From Steromphala cineraria (lineage: Eukaryota; Mollusca; Gastropoda; Trochida; Trochidae), in NCBI GenBank assembly GCA_916613615.1, contig OU744729.1:65768790-65832789 (forward strand): a stretch of 64,000 nucleotides of DNA, read 5' to 3'. Made by a program: the position numbers and the translations under genes. Below are positions 13,435 through 22,398 of this stretch, piece after piece. How positions within the stretch are numbered: the stretch's first letter is position 1; each line of letters starts with the position of its first letter. The notes below the pieces were generated by a model. That model did not search any database and had not been told where the DNA came from. It was given only the letters and a program-made list of their open reading frames with translations.

Positions 13435-13449
13435 TACTTCCCTCCCTTG
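13435..13449 (-). promoter_or_regulatory. Polypurine tract of gypsy element
   Basis: On the minus strand the 15 nt just before the 3' LTR read CAAGGGAGGGAAGTA. This is the expected plus-strand primer for reverse transcription and it fixes the LTR edge at 13434. Confidence 0.85.
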
Positions 13450-13465
13450 AAAAATGACGTCCTCG

Positions 13466-16400
13466 TCATTCTGGTTCCTTGTCGACAAGGGAAAGAAGTG
13501 CCTTGGAGATGCTGGTGCTGATGTGCCCAAGGATCCCGGATGCCGCAAGTTGCTCCAACCTACGGCTCTTCTGTTGCCAATCCGGATCCGTGGTTTGAGA
13601 CATCACATATTCTCCAGAGGTCTGCCATTGTGGTTTCTTGGACTCCCTTGTAGATCTTCTCGGAGGTGGTTTAGGTTGAGGTACAGCATCAGGAGGCGCA
13701 GGTGGTGGTCCCTCATCCTCGACTGAATCCTCTTGCTCCTTTCTTGTGTCAGCTGGTTCTTCTGCTTCCGGATCCGCTTCTGTGCTGCTGTCTCCAGTGC
13801 CGTGATCGTCACCACCAGAAGTTTCACCTGCTACTCCAAGGGACTGTAGATCGTCATCTGTTGTCTCTGAAGTAGCCACACTCTCTTCCACAGTCTCGTC
13901 ACTGATGATGGATAGATCCTCAGCAATGCCTGTGAAGATAAATGGAGCCTCAACTTGTGATTCGTTGTCCTCCTTGCTGTCCTCTTCAATTGTCTTCTTC
14001 GGTGGGGTTTTCTTTGTCCTTGGTTTTGGTGTTGGCTTCTTGATTGATGGTGCTGTTTCCCTGTCCTGGATCGTTGGTACTGTTCCAATAGGCAGAAGAT
14101 GGTTCCTATGCAGCGTCCTCTTCCTCCCCTCGCCAGATTCTCTCTGCACAACAAACACAGGAATCTCCTGGTTTGGTTGCAAGAGAACAACATAAGGTTC
14201 CTCTTCCCAACGATCCGCCAACTTGTGTTTACCATCAAAGGCTAAGGCTTTCACCAGAACTCTGTCCCCTGGCTGGACTGTGGCTCCTCTCGTCTTCAGG
14301 TCGTAACTGGCTTTTTGCTTGTCCTTGGCTGTTTGGGATGCTTTGGATGCGAGCTCGTAGGCTTCCTGGAGCTTTTTCCTGAGGGACTCTGAATAGGCTG
14401 AGAGGGAAGGATGGTTCCGGTTAAGCTCTATCCCAAAGGCCAAGTCGATGGGGAGACGAGGTTCACGACCAAACATCAGGTAGAATGGAGACTGGTTGGT
14501 GGACTCATGCCGTATGCTGTTGTAGGCGTGGACAAGTGGTGCGACGTATGTCTTCCAATCTGCTTTCTTGTCTGGCTGGAGTGTCCCGAGCATGTCAAGC
14601 AGTGTCCTGTTGAATCTTTCAACCATACCGTTGCCCATGGGGTGATAAGGAGTAGTCCGACTCTTCTCCATTCCTAAGATATTGCACAGTTCCTTCATCA
14701 GCTTGCTCTCGAAGTTTGCACCTTGGTCACTGTGGATCCTCTTCGGTATTCCATAGTGCATGATGAAGTTCCTGTAGAAGGCTTCTGCTGTTGTCTTTGC
14801 AGTTTGGTTCTTTGTTGGAATGGCCTGTGCATATCTGGTGAAGTGGTCTGTGATAACGAGTATGTTCTGGTGTCCTCCCTTCGATGCTTCCAGGGAGAGA
14901 AAGTCAAGGCAGACAAGTTCCAGCGGCTGTGTGGTGGTGATGCTCACTAGAGATGCTCGGCTGTTTGTAGGGGACTTCCTCCTCAGACATCTGTCACATC
15001 CTTGTACCCAGTCTTCGACGTCCTTGGCCATGCCTGGCCAGAAGAAACGGTCACGGAGAAGGGACAGGGTTCTCTCTCTTCCAGGATGTCCTACGTCGTC
15101 ATGAAGTCCTCTGAGCACATCTTCTATTAGAGCTGATGGTAACACACGCTGCAATCGGTCCTCTCCATTAATGTTGATTTTCCTGTAGAGGATTCCTTCC
15201 TTGAGTAGGAGGTTGTCAAAGTTCCGATGCAGTGCTGTGTTTGCTTGGCAAGGGGGATAATCCTGTCTTCTTGGCTTGAGGCTTCTTCTGACAAGATTGA
15301 TCCAAGGTGCCAAGATGATGTCTGCTGCTTGCGCTTTCCTCCAATCTCTGTTGGTCATCACTTCCAGGGTGTCTGGTGGATCCTCAAGATCTTGTAAGTT
15401 AGGGGTGGCTGAGAAGCAAAGACTGTGTACAAAAGGATGTTCCTGCAGAGGATTGCACACAGCTCTGACCGACTCTGATGTTATCTTCTCCTGTTGTTGA
15501 GCCTCTATCCCTGGTAACCTTGATAGTCCATCCACATCTGCGTTGCTGAGCCCTGGTCTGTAGATGATGTCAAAGTTGTATGCTGACAGGGCCGCTAGCC
15601 AGCGGTGACCTGTAGCATCCAACTTTGCAGAGCTGAGCACATATGTCAGGGGATTATTATCGGTAAATACAGTAAATGTATTTCCGTATAAGTAATCCCT
15701 GAACTTTTCAGTTACAGCCCACTTGAGAGCAAGGAACTCAAGTCGGTGTGCTGAATAGCTACTCTCTGACTTACTCAGCCCTCTGCTTGCATAGCTGATG
15801 ACCTTCTTGTGTCCATCTTGATCCTGGTACAAGACAGCTCCTAATCCTTGGCCACTGGCGTCTGTATGGACTTCAAATGGCTGTGTGTAATCAGCATATC
15901 CAAGGACTGGCGGTGTTGATAGGCATGTCTTGATTGTCTTGAATGCAGATTCTTGTTCTGGTCCCCATTTCCATGGCTTGTCTGGTTTGGTAGGCGGATT
16001 CCTTCTTGTCTTTGTCTTGGTGGATGGCATTAAAGCTGACAGTGGTTTGGAGATCTTGGAGAAATCTTTCACAAACTTTCTGTAATAGCCTGCGAATCCA
16101 AGGAATCGGCGTATGTCATCTGGATTTGTAGGTGTTGGCCAATCAAGTACTCTCTGGATCTTGTCTGGGTCAGTCTCTATTCCATCTCCTGATACAATAT
16201 GCCCGAGGAACTTGATCCTTTTCTTGAAGAATGAGCATTTGTCTGGACTGAGTTTCATTCCTGTATCCCTTGCTCTCTTCAAGACTTGATCCAAGCGCTG
16301 GAGATGTTCCTCATAGGTGTTCGAGAATACAATGATGTCGTCCATGTAGATAAGGCATATGTTCAAGTGGAGGCCGTCGAAGCATTCGTTCATCACCCGT

Positions 16401-17893
16401 TGGTATGTTGCAGGGCTGTTGCAGAGACCGAATGGCATACGATTGTACTCAAAGAATCCCAAGGGGCCGACTGTGAAGGCTGTCCTGTCCTTGTGTGATT
16501 CTTCTATTTCCACCTGATGGTATCCTGACTTCATATCGAGAGTACTGAAGTACTTGGCTCCTGCGAGTGCATCAAACATCTCTTCTATCCTTGGCAGAGA
16601 ATAGCTGTCTTTTATGGTCCGTCGGTTGAGCTGACGAAAATCAACGCACATTCGCAGTTTCCCATTCTTCTTCCTTACCAAGACAACGTTAGATGACCAT
16701 GGGCTATAAGACTGTCGGATGACTCCACTTGCAAGTAGTTGTTGAAGATGTTCCTTGACCTCTTGGTACATAGATGGAGCGATGCGTCTGTGCCTCTGCT
16801 TAAAAGGTCGATCATCTTCAAGGTCAATCCGATGCTTTACGTTTGGGACATGTCCTAAGTCAGTCTCGCCATGGGAGAAGATGTCTTCATACTTCTTGAT
16901 GATGTCAATCCCATCCTTCAACTGTTCAGGTGTCACAGCTCCTTCCTCAAAGTTCATTAGGTTGATAACGTCTTGCCCTTCACCTTGGATGACCTCAGAA
17001 GGAAGATCTTCAACATTGACGACCTGAAGTTCACATAACACTGCACGTGTTGGGATGGCGACTGTCCTGGTGGTAACATTGGCGATGTGGACTTGGACCA
17101 TGATCTTGTCATTGTGGTGATAGTTTACTACAGTTGGCGCTATGTCAAGGTCACTTGGTATAACGGATCCTGTGGTGGGCTGTACCATGGCAACTGTATC
17201 TCTGTACACAAGTGGATTGGTGATATATCCTTCTATGACTCGCTCTGTGTTAGGTGGTATAATTAGTCGCTCATTCTCTGCACTTTTGATCTTTCCCAGA
17301 GAGTAATTGTTCCTCGTCAGTTCCTTGTCCTGCTGAATGATGTTCCTGAACGCGATGTACCATGGAGTGTGGATGTCAGCTTGTTGTAGAAATCGCATTC
17401 CGTACTGTGCCTTGCAGGAGTCCATACATGTTGAAAGGATGTTAGTACCCAGAAGGATAGGAACTTTTAGGTTGTAAGCTGTATCAGGAACAACTAAAAG
17501 CAAGCAGGGTAAAGAGGAGATAGAGCCTGTGCCTTTTAGATTGACTTCGATGTGCCCAAAATATGGAAGATTTTGGCCATCTGCACAGTCAATCTGCAAG
17601 AACACATCAAGAGGTTTAAGAGGAATATCTGAGAGAAAAGTTTGATAAAAGGTGTTAGAGACAGTAGAAACGGTAGAGCCAGTGTCAAAGAGAGCTTTAG
17701 TTTCAATGCTGTTGATGTAGACTGTTCCTTCGTTAGGTTCTCCGACGAGCTGAGCGACTTGTTGCCTGACAAAGGGGCGTTGTCTCTTGTAGCCTATGAG
17801 TGGCCCCGACCCATAGGCTTCTTCACGTTTAAAGAGCGACTGTGGTCCATCCTTACGCGACATCCATACTGTAAGTGTCCAGGCTGCTTGCAC
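13466..17893 (-). CDS. pol: Gypsy Pol polyprotein (PR-RT-RH-IN)
   Basis: Open frame of 1475 codons. It has no true ATG start: it opens with GTG directly after a TAG (17896-17894), so it is best read as entered by -1 frameshift from gag at 17833-17827 (codons 21-22). Domains by residue: aspartic protease with DTGS at 70-73; reverse transcriptase about 370-545 with YMDD at 516-519; RNase H about 670-790 with D677, E719, D744 and D786; integrase with zinc-binding H931, H936, C966 and C969, and the DDE triad D997, D1056 and E1092; a GPY/F-like C-terminal module about 1205-1240. No chromodomain is seen. An unusual tail of about 190 residues follows: lysine/proline-rich (about 1286-1300), acidic (about 1303-1395), then proline-rich with RRSTR at 1412-1416. 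All catalytic residues are present, so the enzyme is probably functional. Stop is TGA at 13468-13466. Confidence 0.95.
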   Translation of the reverse strand: MQAAWTLTVWMSRKDGPQSLFKREEAYGSGPLIGYKRQRPFVRQQVAQLVGEPNEGTVYINSIETKALFDTGSTVSTVSNTFYQTFLSDIPLKPLDVFLQIDCADGQNLPYFGHIEVNLKGTGSISSLPCLLLVVPDTAYNLKVPILLGTNILSTCMDSCKAQYGMRFLQQADIHTPWYIAFRNIIQQDKELTRNNYSLGKIKSAENERLIIPPNTERVIEGYITNPLVYRDTVAMVQPTTGSVIPSDLDIAPTVVNYHHNDKIMVQVHIANVTTRTVAIPTRAVLCELQVVNVEDLPSEVIQGEGQDVINLMNFEEGAVTPEQLKDGIDIIKKYEDIFSHGETDLGHVPNVKHRIDLEDDRPFKQRHRRIAPSMYQEVKEHLQQLLASGVIRQSYSPWSSNVVLVRKKNGKLRMCVDFRQLNRRTIKDSYSLPRIEEMFDALAGAKYFSTLDMKSGYHQVEIEESHKDRTAFTVGPLGFFEYNRMPFGLCNSPATYQRVMNECFDGLHLNICLIYMDDIIVFSNTYEEHLQRLDQVLKRARDTGMKLSPDKCSFFKKRIKFLGHIVSGDGIETDPDKIQRVLDWPTPTNPDDIRRFLGFAGYYRKFVKDFSKISKPLSALMPSTKTKTRRNPPTKPDKPWKWGPEQESAFKTIKTCLSTPPVLGYADYTQPFEVHTDASGQGLGAVLYQDQDGHKKVISYASRGLSKSESSYSAHRLEFLALKWAVTEKFRDYLYGNTFTVFTDNNPLTYVLSSAKLDATGHRWLAALSAYNFDIIYRPGLSNADVDGLSRLPGIEAQQQEKITSESVRAVCNPLQEHPFVHSLCFSATPNLQDLEDPPDTLEVMTNRDWRKAQAADIILAPWINLVRRSLKPRRQDYPPCQANTALHRNFDNLLLKEGILYRKININGEDRLQRVLPSALIEDVLRGLHDDVGHPGRERTLSLLRDRFFWPGMAKDVEDWVQGCDRCLRRKSPTNSRASLVSITTTQPLELVCLDFLSLEASKGGHQNILVITDHFTRYAQAIPTKNQTAKTTAEAFYRNFIMHYGIPKRIHSDQGANFESKLMKELCNILGMEKSRTTPYHPMGNGMVERFNRTLLDMLGTLQPDKKADWKTYVAPLVHAYNSIRHESTNQSPFYLMFGREPRLPIDLAFGIELNRNHPSLSAYSESLRKKLQEAYELASKASQTAKDKQKASYDLKTRGATVQPGDRVLVKALAFDGKHKLADRWEEEPYVVLLQPNQEIPVFVVQRESGEGRKRTLHRNHLLPIGTVPTIQDRETAPSIKKPTPKPRTKKTPPKKTIEEDSKEDNESQVEAPFIFTGIAEDLSIISDETVEESVATSETTDDDLQSLGVAGETSGGDDHGTGDSSTEADPEAEEPADTRKEQEDSVEDEGPPPAPPDAVPQPKPPPRRSTRESKKPQWQTSGEYVMSQTTDPDWQQKSRRLEQLAASGILGHISTSISKALLSLVDKEPE
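17774..17833 (-). promoter_or_regulatory. -1 programmed frameshift signal (gag-pol)
   Basis: Heptamer TTTAAAC at 17833-17827 (minus strand). TTA and AAC are zero-frame gag codons (Leu393 and Asn394 of the open frame), so the X XXY YYZ phase is exact; slippage gives TTT AAA in the pol frame. A 7-nt spacer follows, then a perfect 8-bp stem AGCCTATG (17819-17812) with CATAGGCT (17798-17791) around a 13-nt loop. GGGGC in the loop (17807-17803) can pair with GCCCC at 17778-17774, giving an H-type pseudoknot. The gag TAG stop lies inside the 3' arm of the stem. Heptamer and stem are seen directly; the pseudoknot and frameshift activity are inferred. Confidence 0.85.
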
Positions 17894-18954
17894 CTAAAGC
17901 ATATAGGCTCTCCTGTGATGGGATCCTTGGATGGTCGCTGGTAGTCTGTGTGGCCTGGGTTCTGTGGGTACCACTGTGTGGGGGTAGACTGTGTCCACTG
18001 CTGAGGGGTAGGAGGTGTCCAGCTCTGAGGGGGTGGCTGTAGGAATGGCGGGGGTCCTTGAGGGACAGGAGGTCCCTGGTTGCTCCATGATGCAGTGTTA
18101 GGATGTGGTCTGTTCTGTTTCTTCTTTATCTCGGAAACTTCTGTCGACAGTTGCTTCAGCATCCCCTTGATCTCCTTCAGCTCAGAGTCTTCTGTGGCTA
18201 CAGCCGCCATGCTAGGAGTTGGAATCCTCTTCTTGGATCCAGGTCCTCTCTGCTGTAGATCCACTTCAGCTCGACGCAGGGCTCTGAGGAGGTCATCAAA
18301 GGTACATCCAGTGTCAAAGATGTGGGCTGTCTGGTCCCGAAGCTCCGGCCTTGATCCCGACCACAACTGATTCCTGAGCATCTCGTCCCTTGTTGCCATG
18401 GAAACTGGTGCTTGTGCGTCCGCCTGTAGGAGTAGCTGCTCCAACCTGCATGCCCACTGTGAGACTTCTTCTGTGTCTTCTTGCTTTGCCGAGTAGAAAT
18501 GAGAAAGAAGAGCTTGACCTCTGTCAACAGTACCAAAGGTAGCTGCCAACTTGGAAAGAAGAAGTTTGATGTCAGCATCGGGTCCCAGGCACATAGCAAC
18601 AGTAGCTGCTTTGCCGCGCAATGACTGCTGTACTGCTGTAGTAACAGCGTCATGCGTCATTGACCCATGCTGCATCAAACATTTAACATGGTAGTGCCAA
18701 ACTTCAAAAGAGGTCTCACTCTTCTTCTCACCTGAAAAGAAAGGCAATTTGGGGGCCTGTGAAATAGTCACAGGTGCATGGGCACTGGGAGAACTAGACT
18801 TATCCTCTGTTGAATCCTCGGGTTTGAACTTGGTCTTGGTGTATTTTGCCATCCAAGCTACCAAATCCTCTGGATTATCAACAGTAGGCCAAGTACCTAG
18901 TTTAGAAAACGCAGAAACGAGATTTTTGATCTCGTCCGGCGGTGGTCCACTCAT
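17794..18954 (-). CDS. gag: Gypsy Gag protein
   Basis: 386 codons from the ATG at 18954 (MSGPPPDEIK...), which has A at -3. The open frame runs 18 codons further upstream to 19008, but only with a TTG, so the ATG is the sensible start. Features in ATG numbering: a capsid-like region about 65-230 that opens with a LPFFSG motif and FEVWHYHVKCL; a predicted helical stretch about 255-280; a proline/glutamine/tryptophan-rich linker about 285-340; one CCHC zinc knuckle (C352, C355, H360, C365) for RNA binding. The FSG...FE.W pattern recalls the Ty3/gypsy Gag lineage from which vertebrate PNMA proteins arose; that link is an inference from memory. Gag overlaps the pol open frame by 100 nt. Confidence 0.92.
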   Translation of the reverse strand: MSGPPPDEIKNLVSAFSKLGTWPTVDNPEDLVAWMAKYTKTKFKPEDSTEDKSSSPSAHAPVTISQAPKLPFFSGEKKSETSFEVWHYHVKCLMQHGSMTHDAVTTAVQQSLRGKAATVAMCLGPDADIKLLLSKLAATFGTVDRGQALLSHFYSAKQEDTEEVSQWACRLEQLLLQADAQAPVSMATRDEMLRNQLWSGSRPELRDQTAHIFDTGCTFDDLLRALRRAEVDLQQRGPGSKKRIPTPSMAAVATEDSELKEIKGMLKQLSTEVSEIKKKQNRPHPNTASWSNQGPPVPQGPPPFLQPPPQSWTPPTPQQWTQSTPTQWYPQNPGHTDYQRPSKDPITGEPICFRCKQPGHLQYGCRVRMDHSRSLNVKKPMGRGHS

Positions 18955-19610
18955 GATTGAATGGTAGCTAACAATTTGATAAATTTTATATTGATAACAT
19001 AACAACAATGAATGTGTGTATGTTTAAGAAGGTATTTACAGATTGGTAAACTTTAAAGATGTTTTAACAACTTTAAAGAAAACTTACATTATAATTACAT
19101 TGAAATATTGAAAAGAATTAATATTTAAGATTGAAATTGATATACTTCACACACTGAATGTTAGTTATTTAGAGTGTGAATAGAAGATGTGTGTGCATGT
19201 GTACAAATGCAAGGTGATATGCTATATGCACGCGCGCAGGGACTTAGGGAAAATAGAATAGGATAAAGAAAGATTTACCTATTACAGATAAACTTAACCA
19301 GCAGATAAACTAACCCATACTGAAGAAGCAAACACAAGACACAAAGAACCAATATAACCTATGAACACAAACACCAAACCTATGAACAAAACACAATCCC
19401 TACATAATGAAATTATGCTTTATTGAATCCTAACAGTTTTATTAGATTTAAGTTTATTTCAAATTTTAATTCACACAAGTGACACAAATTGCAATCACAT
19501 CATGTCATGCAAACACAGGGTATCTAATGATTAATAAACTACTAGGTTATATTAAGCTAAACTAAGAGGAAAACAAATTAAATTACCTAAGAATCATATT
19601 GTGGGATTAT

Positions 19611-19747
19611 CTAAGAACCCGGTGAGATTAACTAAGAATAACTAATCTGGTGAGATTAACTAAGAACCTTGTGAAATAAACTAAGAACCTGGTGAGATTA
19701 ACTAAGATTAACCAATCTGGTGAAATAAACTAAGAACCTGGTGAGCG
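19611..19747. repeat. 21/28-bp minisatellite in gypsy leader
   Basis: Six tandem copies each starting CTAAGA: 19611 (21 bp), 19632 (28 bp), 19660 (21 bp), 19681 (21 bp), 19702 (28 bp) and 19730 (partial). The short form is CTAAGAACCTGGTGAGATTAA. The long form has 7 extra bases (a second AACTAAT- or AACCAAT-type segment). The order short-long-short-short-long-short suggests a 49-bp pair was itself duplicated. Confidence 0.8.
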
Positions 19748-19752
19748 CTCAC
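19741..19752. other. 12-bp perfect palindrome in gypsy leader
   Basis: GTGAGCGCTCAC directly follows the leader minisatellite and is GC-rich in an AT-rich setting. Retroviral leaders use short GC-rich palindromes for RNA dimer initiation; a similar role here is speculative. Confidence 0.3.
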
Positions 19753-20097
19753 TAATTAAAGTAAGGGGTGGTACCACATATCAAACATCATGTGCACGCA
19801 GGCATCATGGCACAAAATACATGCATGTAATAAACACAAGTAGGAACACAGGCAACATGTACATGTAATACATATCATACAATCAAAGGCAAATACATGA
19901 AGATTCACAGGCAAAGTCATCATTTCAAAACATCAATCACTTCAAATCATGGTTATACATATATACAAGCAATCACAGGAAATGTTCATAAATGAAAAGT
20001 GTCTCTGATTCAGGTCACAACTCGTATAGAGTTCACATATTTACAGTTAGAGTTCACATATTTACAGAAGTCATATTACAAGATGATCTCACACTGA

Positions 20098-20105
20098 TGA
20101 CGTCA
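20098..20105. promoter_or_regulatory. Consensus CRE palindrome
   Basis: TGACGTCA, the exact CREB/ATF consensus, inside the 10-bp palindrome ATGACGTCAT, 56 nt downstream of the 5' LTR on the element strand. Together with the two TGACGTAA sites in the LTR it makes three CRE-type sites in the 5' control region. An 8-bp match can arise by chance. Confidence 0.4.
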
Positions 20106-20142
20106 TGGACTAGGTCACTGTCTGGTGTTAATCAGGCCATTT

Positions 20143-20159
20143 CCTCACTGGGGGCTCCA
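20143..20159 (-). promoter_or_regulatory. Candidate primer-binding site of gypsy element
   Basis: One base after the 5' LTR end, the minus strand reads TGGAGCCCCCAGTGAGG. It starts with TGG, as needed to pair with a tRNA CCA end. I could not assign the tRNA from memory. Confidence 0.6.
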
Positions 20160-20160
20160 T

Positions 20161-21027
20161 TGTAACCGAGTCGAATGTGTGAAGGTGGAAAGAACACAGA
20201 CGAAGGTTGATGTTCGATATGGCCAGCAATAGTTTATTACAAAACTATGAAAACAATAAAAACCCTGAAACAATAATAACAATAATTAGGGTTTGATTCA
20301 GTACAATTGACAATGTGCCAATACATTTGTACGATATAAATATTGAAAGATTATGACATGTGATGAATATACTTAAACAATGATTATAGATTTGAAATAC
20401 ATGCCACATGATAGCAGATATTATATTACATCAATTACACGCATATATGTTATGCATATCAACTTCATATTAAAGCATATCATAATACAATTTACACATG
20501 TGCCACATCTATGCCATATGCATAGAATAAATGAAATATAGGCAATTAATGAAGCATGACCATAGGATTACAATAATAAAATAGGAAAACCCACCAAGTG
20601 TGTGGACTTGGGTTTGTCCAAACACCAGAAGTTTACGTCATGATTACGTCATCATCATCAACATCTGCATAAATAAAATAGCTATTTACAATACTTGCAG
20701 AATAACATGACGCAGATGAATAAAACACTATTAAAATACTACAAGATTAAAACCCTGTTTCATTCATTCATCTATGCAATCATTCACCATAACACACATT
20801 GCACTAAGCATAAACACATACATTCAACCAAACACACGTAACGTAATGTTCAACAATCTTACCTTTCATACATCACACAACACACTTGTTTAGCTTAACT
20901 TTAGAGATAGAGTTAAGGTTTAATATTATTTAATTAATGTTTAAGTTAGAAAGATAATTATTAATATACAACACATGTAATGTGTTCATACGCCAGAAAT
21001 AGAACAACTGGACACACTGTACTATGT
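20161..21027 (-). repeat. Gypsy 5' LTR, truncated (867 of 1444 bp)
   Basis: It matches 11991-12857 with no difference found by eye. At 21028 the sequence changes abruptly from LTR (...ACTATGT) to satellite (AGAAAATGCAGTGG). The missing 577 bp are the upstream, U3, side of the 5' LTR. The two parents share only GT at the break, so the joint looks like end-joining, or recombination with minimal homology. The R/U5 side and the CRE-like pair remain. Confidence 0.93.
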
Positions 21028-21899
21028 AGAAAATGCAGTGGATGTCTGTGTAGGGTTCTCTCCCTTGTTCAATTAACACTGGTCATTTTAAGTGAAAATA
21101 AAAGGTCTTAAAAATCAGTTTTTGCAAATCTCTACATGCTTGGTACACCTTAACGAACAGTTTCTGCCCATTTTCAATCAAAATATTAAAAGTCATGTTT
21201 TTGATGAAAAATGCAAAGCCTATATCTGTATAACCTGAATTCAGATTTTTCAATATACGTCAAAATAAAAGGTCTTAGAAATCAATTTGTGCGCATCTCT
21301 ACATGCTCGCTACACCTTTACAAACAGTTTCTGCCCATTTTTAATCAAAATTTTGAAACTCATGTTTTGGTAGAAAATGCAGTGGATATCTGTGTAGGGT
21401 TCTCTCCCTTGTTCAATTAACACTGGTCATTTTAAGTGAAAATAAAAGGTCTTAAAAATCAGTTTTTGCAAATCTCTAAATGCTTGGTACACCTTAAAGA
21501 ACAGTTTCCGGCCATTTTCAGTCAAAATATTGAAAGTCATGTTTTTGATGAAAAATGCAAAGCCTATATCTGTATAACCTGAATTCAGATTTTTCAATAT
21601 ACGTCAAAATAAAAGGTCTTAGAAATCAATTTGTGCGCATCTCTACATGCTCGCTACACCTTTACGAACAGTTTCTGCCCATTTTTAATCAAAATTTTGA
21701 AAGTCATGTTTTGGTAGAAAATGCAGTGGATGTCTGTGTAGGGTTTCTCTCCCTTGTTCAATTAACACTGGTCATTTTAAGTGAAAATAAAAGGTCTTAA
21801 AAATCAGTTTTTGCAAATCTCTACATGCTTGGTACACCTTAAAGAACAGTTTCTGCCCATTTTCAATCAAAATATTGAAAGTCATGTTTCTGATGAAAA

Positions 21900-22398
21900 A
21901 TGCAAAGCCTATATCTGTATAACCTGAATTCAGATTTTTCAATATACGTCAAAATAAAAGGTCTTAGAAATCAATTTGTGCGCATCTCTACATGCTCGCT
22001 ACACCTTTACGAACAGTTTCTGCCCATTTTTAATCAAAATTTTGAAAGTCATGTTTTGGTAGAAAATGCAGTGGATGTCTGTGTAGGGTTCTCTCCCTTG
22101 TTCAATTAACACTGGTCTTAGAAATCAATTTGTGCGCATCTCTACATGCTCGCTACACCTTTACGAACAGTTTCTGCACATTTTTAATCAACATTTTGAA
22201 AGTCATGTTTTTGGTAGAAAATGCAGTGGATGTCTGTGTAGGGTTCTCTCCCTTGTTCAATTAACACTGGTCATTTTAAGTGAAAATAAAAGGTCTTAAA
22301 AATCAGTTTTTGCAAATCTCTACATGCTTGGTACACCTTAACGAACAGTTTCTGCCCATTTTCAATCAAAATATTGAAAGTCATGTTTCTGATGAAAA
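21900..22398. repeat. 499-bp variant unit (trimer A - A/B hybrid - B), copy 1
   Basis: After a normal A and the start of B, the sequence jumps at a shared GGTC (about 22114-22117) from AACACTGGTC of B to TTAGAAATC of A, giving a hybrid monomer. A full B follows. The hybrid carries private changes: TGCACATTTTTAATCAACATTTTG at 22176-22199. Confidence 0.85.

Larger units (their letters stand above)
18955..20160 (-). other. Gypsy 5' leader (untranslated), about 1.2 kb
   Basis: Region between the 5' LTR and the gag ATG. It is AT-rich with no convincing frame. It holds the primer-binding site, a CRE palindrome, a two-copy 21-bp direct repeat (AGAGTTCACATATTTACAG at 20028-20046 and 20049-20067), a 21/28-bp tandem repeat and a 12-bp palindrome. 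Its position means it should contain the RNA packaging and dimerisation signals. Confidence 0.8.
11991..21027 (-). mobile_element. Ty3/gypsy LTR retrotransposon, 5' LTR truncated
   Basis: Element order on the minus strand is: truncated 5' LTR (21027-20161), candidate PBS, 1.2-kb leader, gag, pol by -1 frameshift, PPT, complete 3' LTR (13434-11991). Pol order is protease, RT, RNase H, integrase, as in Ty3/gypsy (Metaviridae-type) elements. There is no env frame: pol stops 31 bp before the 3' LTR. Gag and pol are uninterrupted. The part of the LTR present at both ends looks identical by eye over 867 bp, so the insertion is recent. With a full right LTR it would span about 9.6 kb. No target-site duplication can be seen because the right end is lost. 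Confidence 0.95.

Noticed and set aside
13435..13465. env gene downstream of gypsy pol
   Set aside because: Only 31 bp separate the pol stop from the 3' LTR, and they are taken by the polypurine tract.
13454..18967. Plus-strand and alternative minus-strand frames across gag and pol (60-150 codons)
   Set aside because: They are shadows of the long gag and pol frames, which carry all recognisable motifs.
18955..19008. Upstream extension of gypsy Gag by 18 residues
   Set aside because: The extension begins with TTG and not ATG; the first ATG at 18954 has a good context and a typical Gag start.
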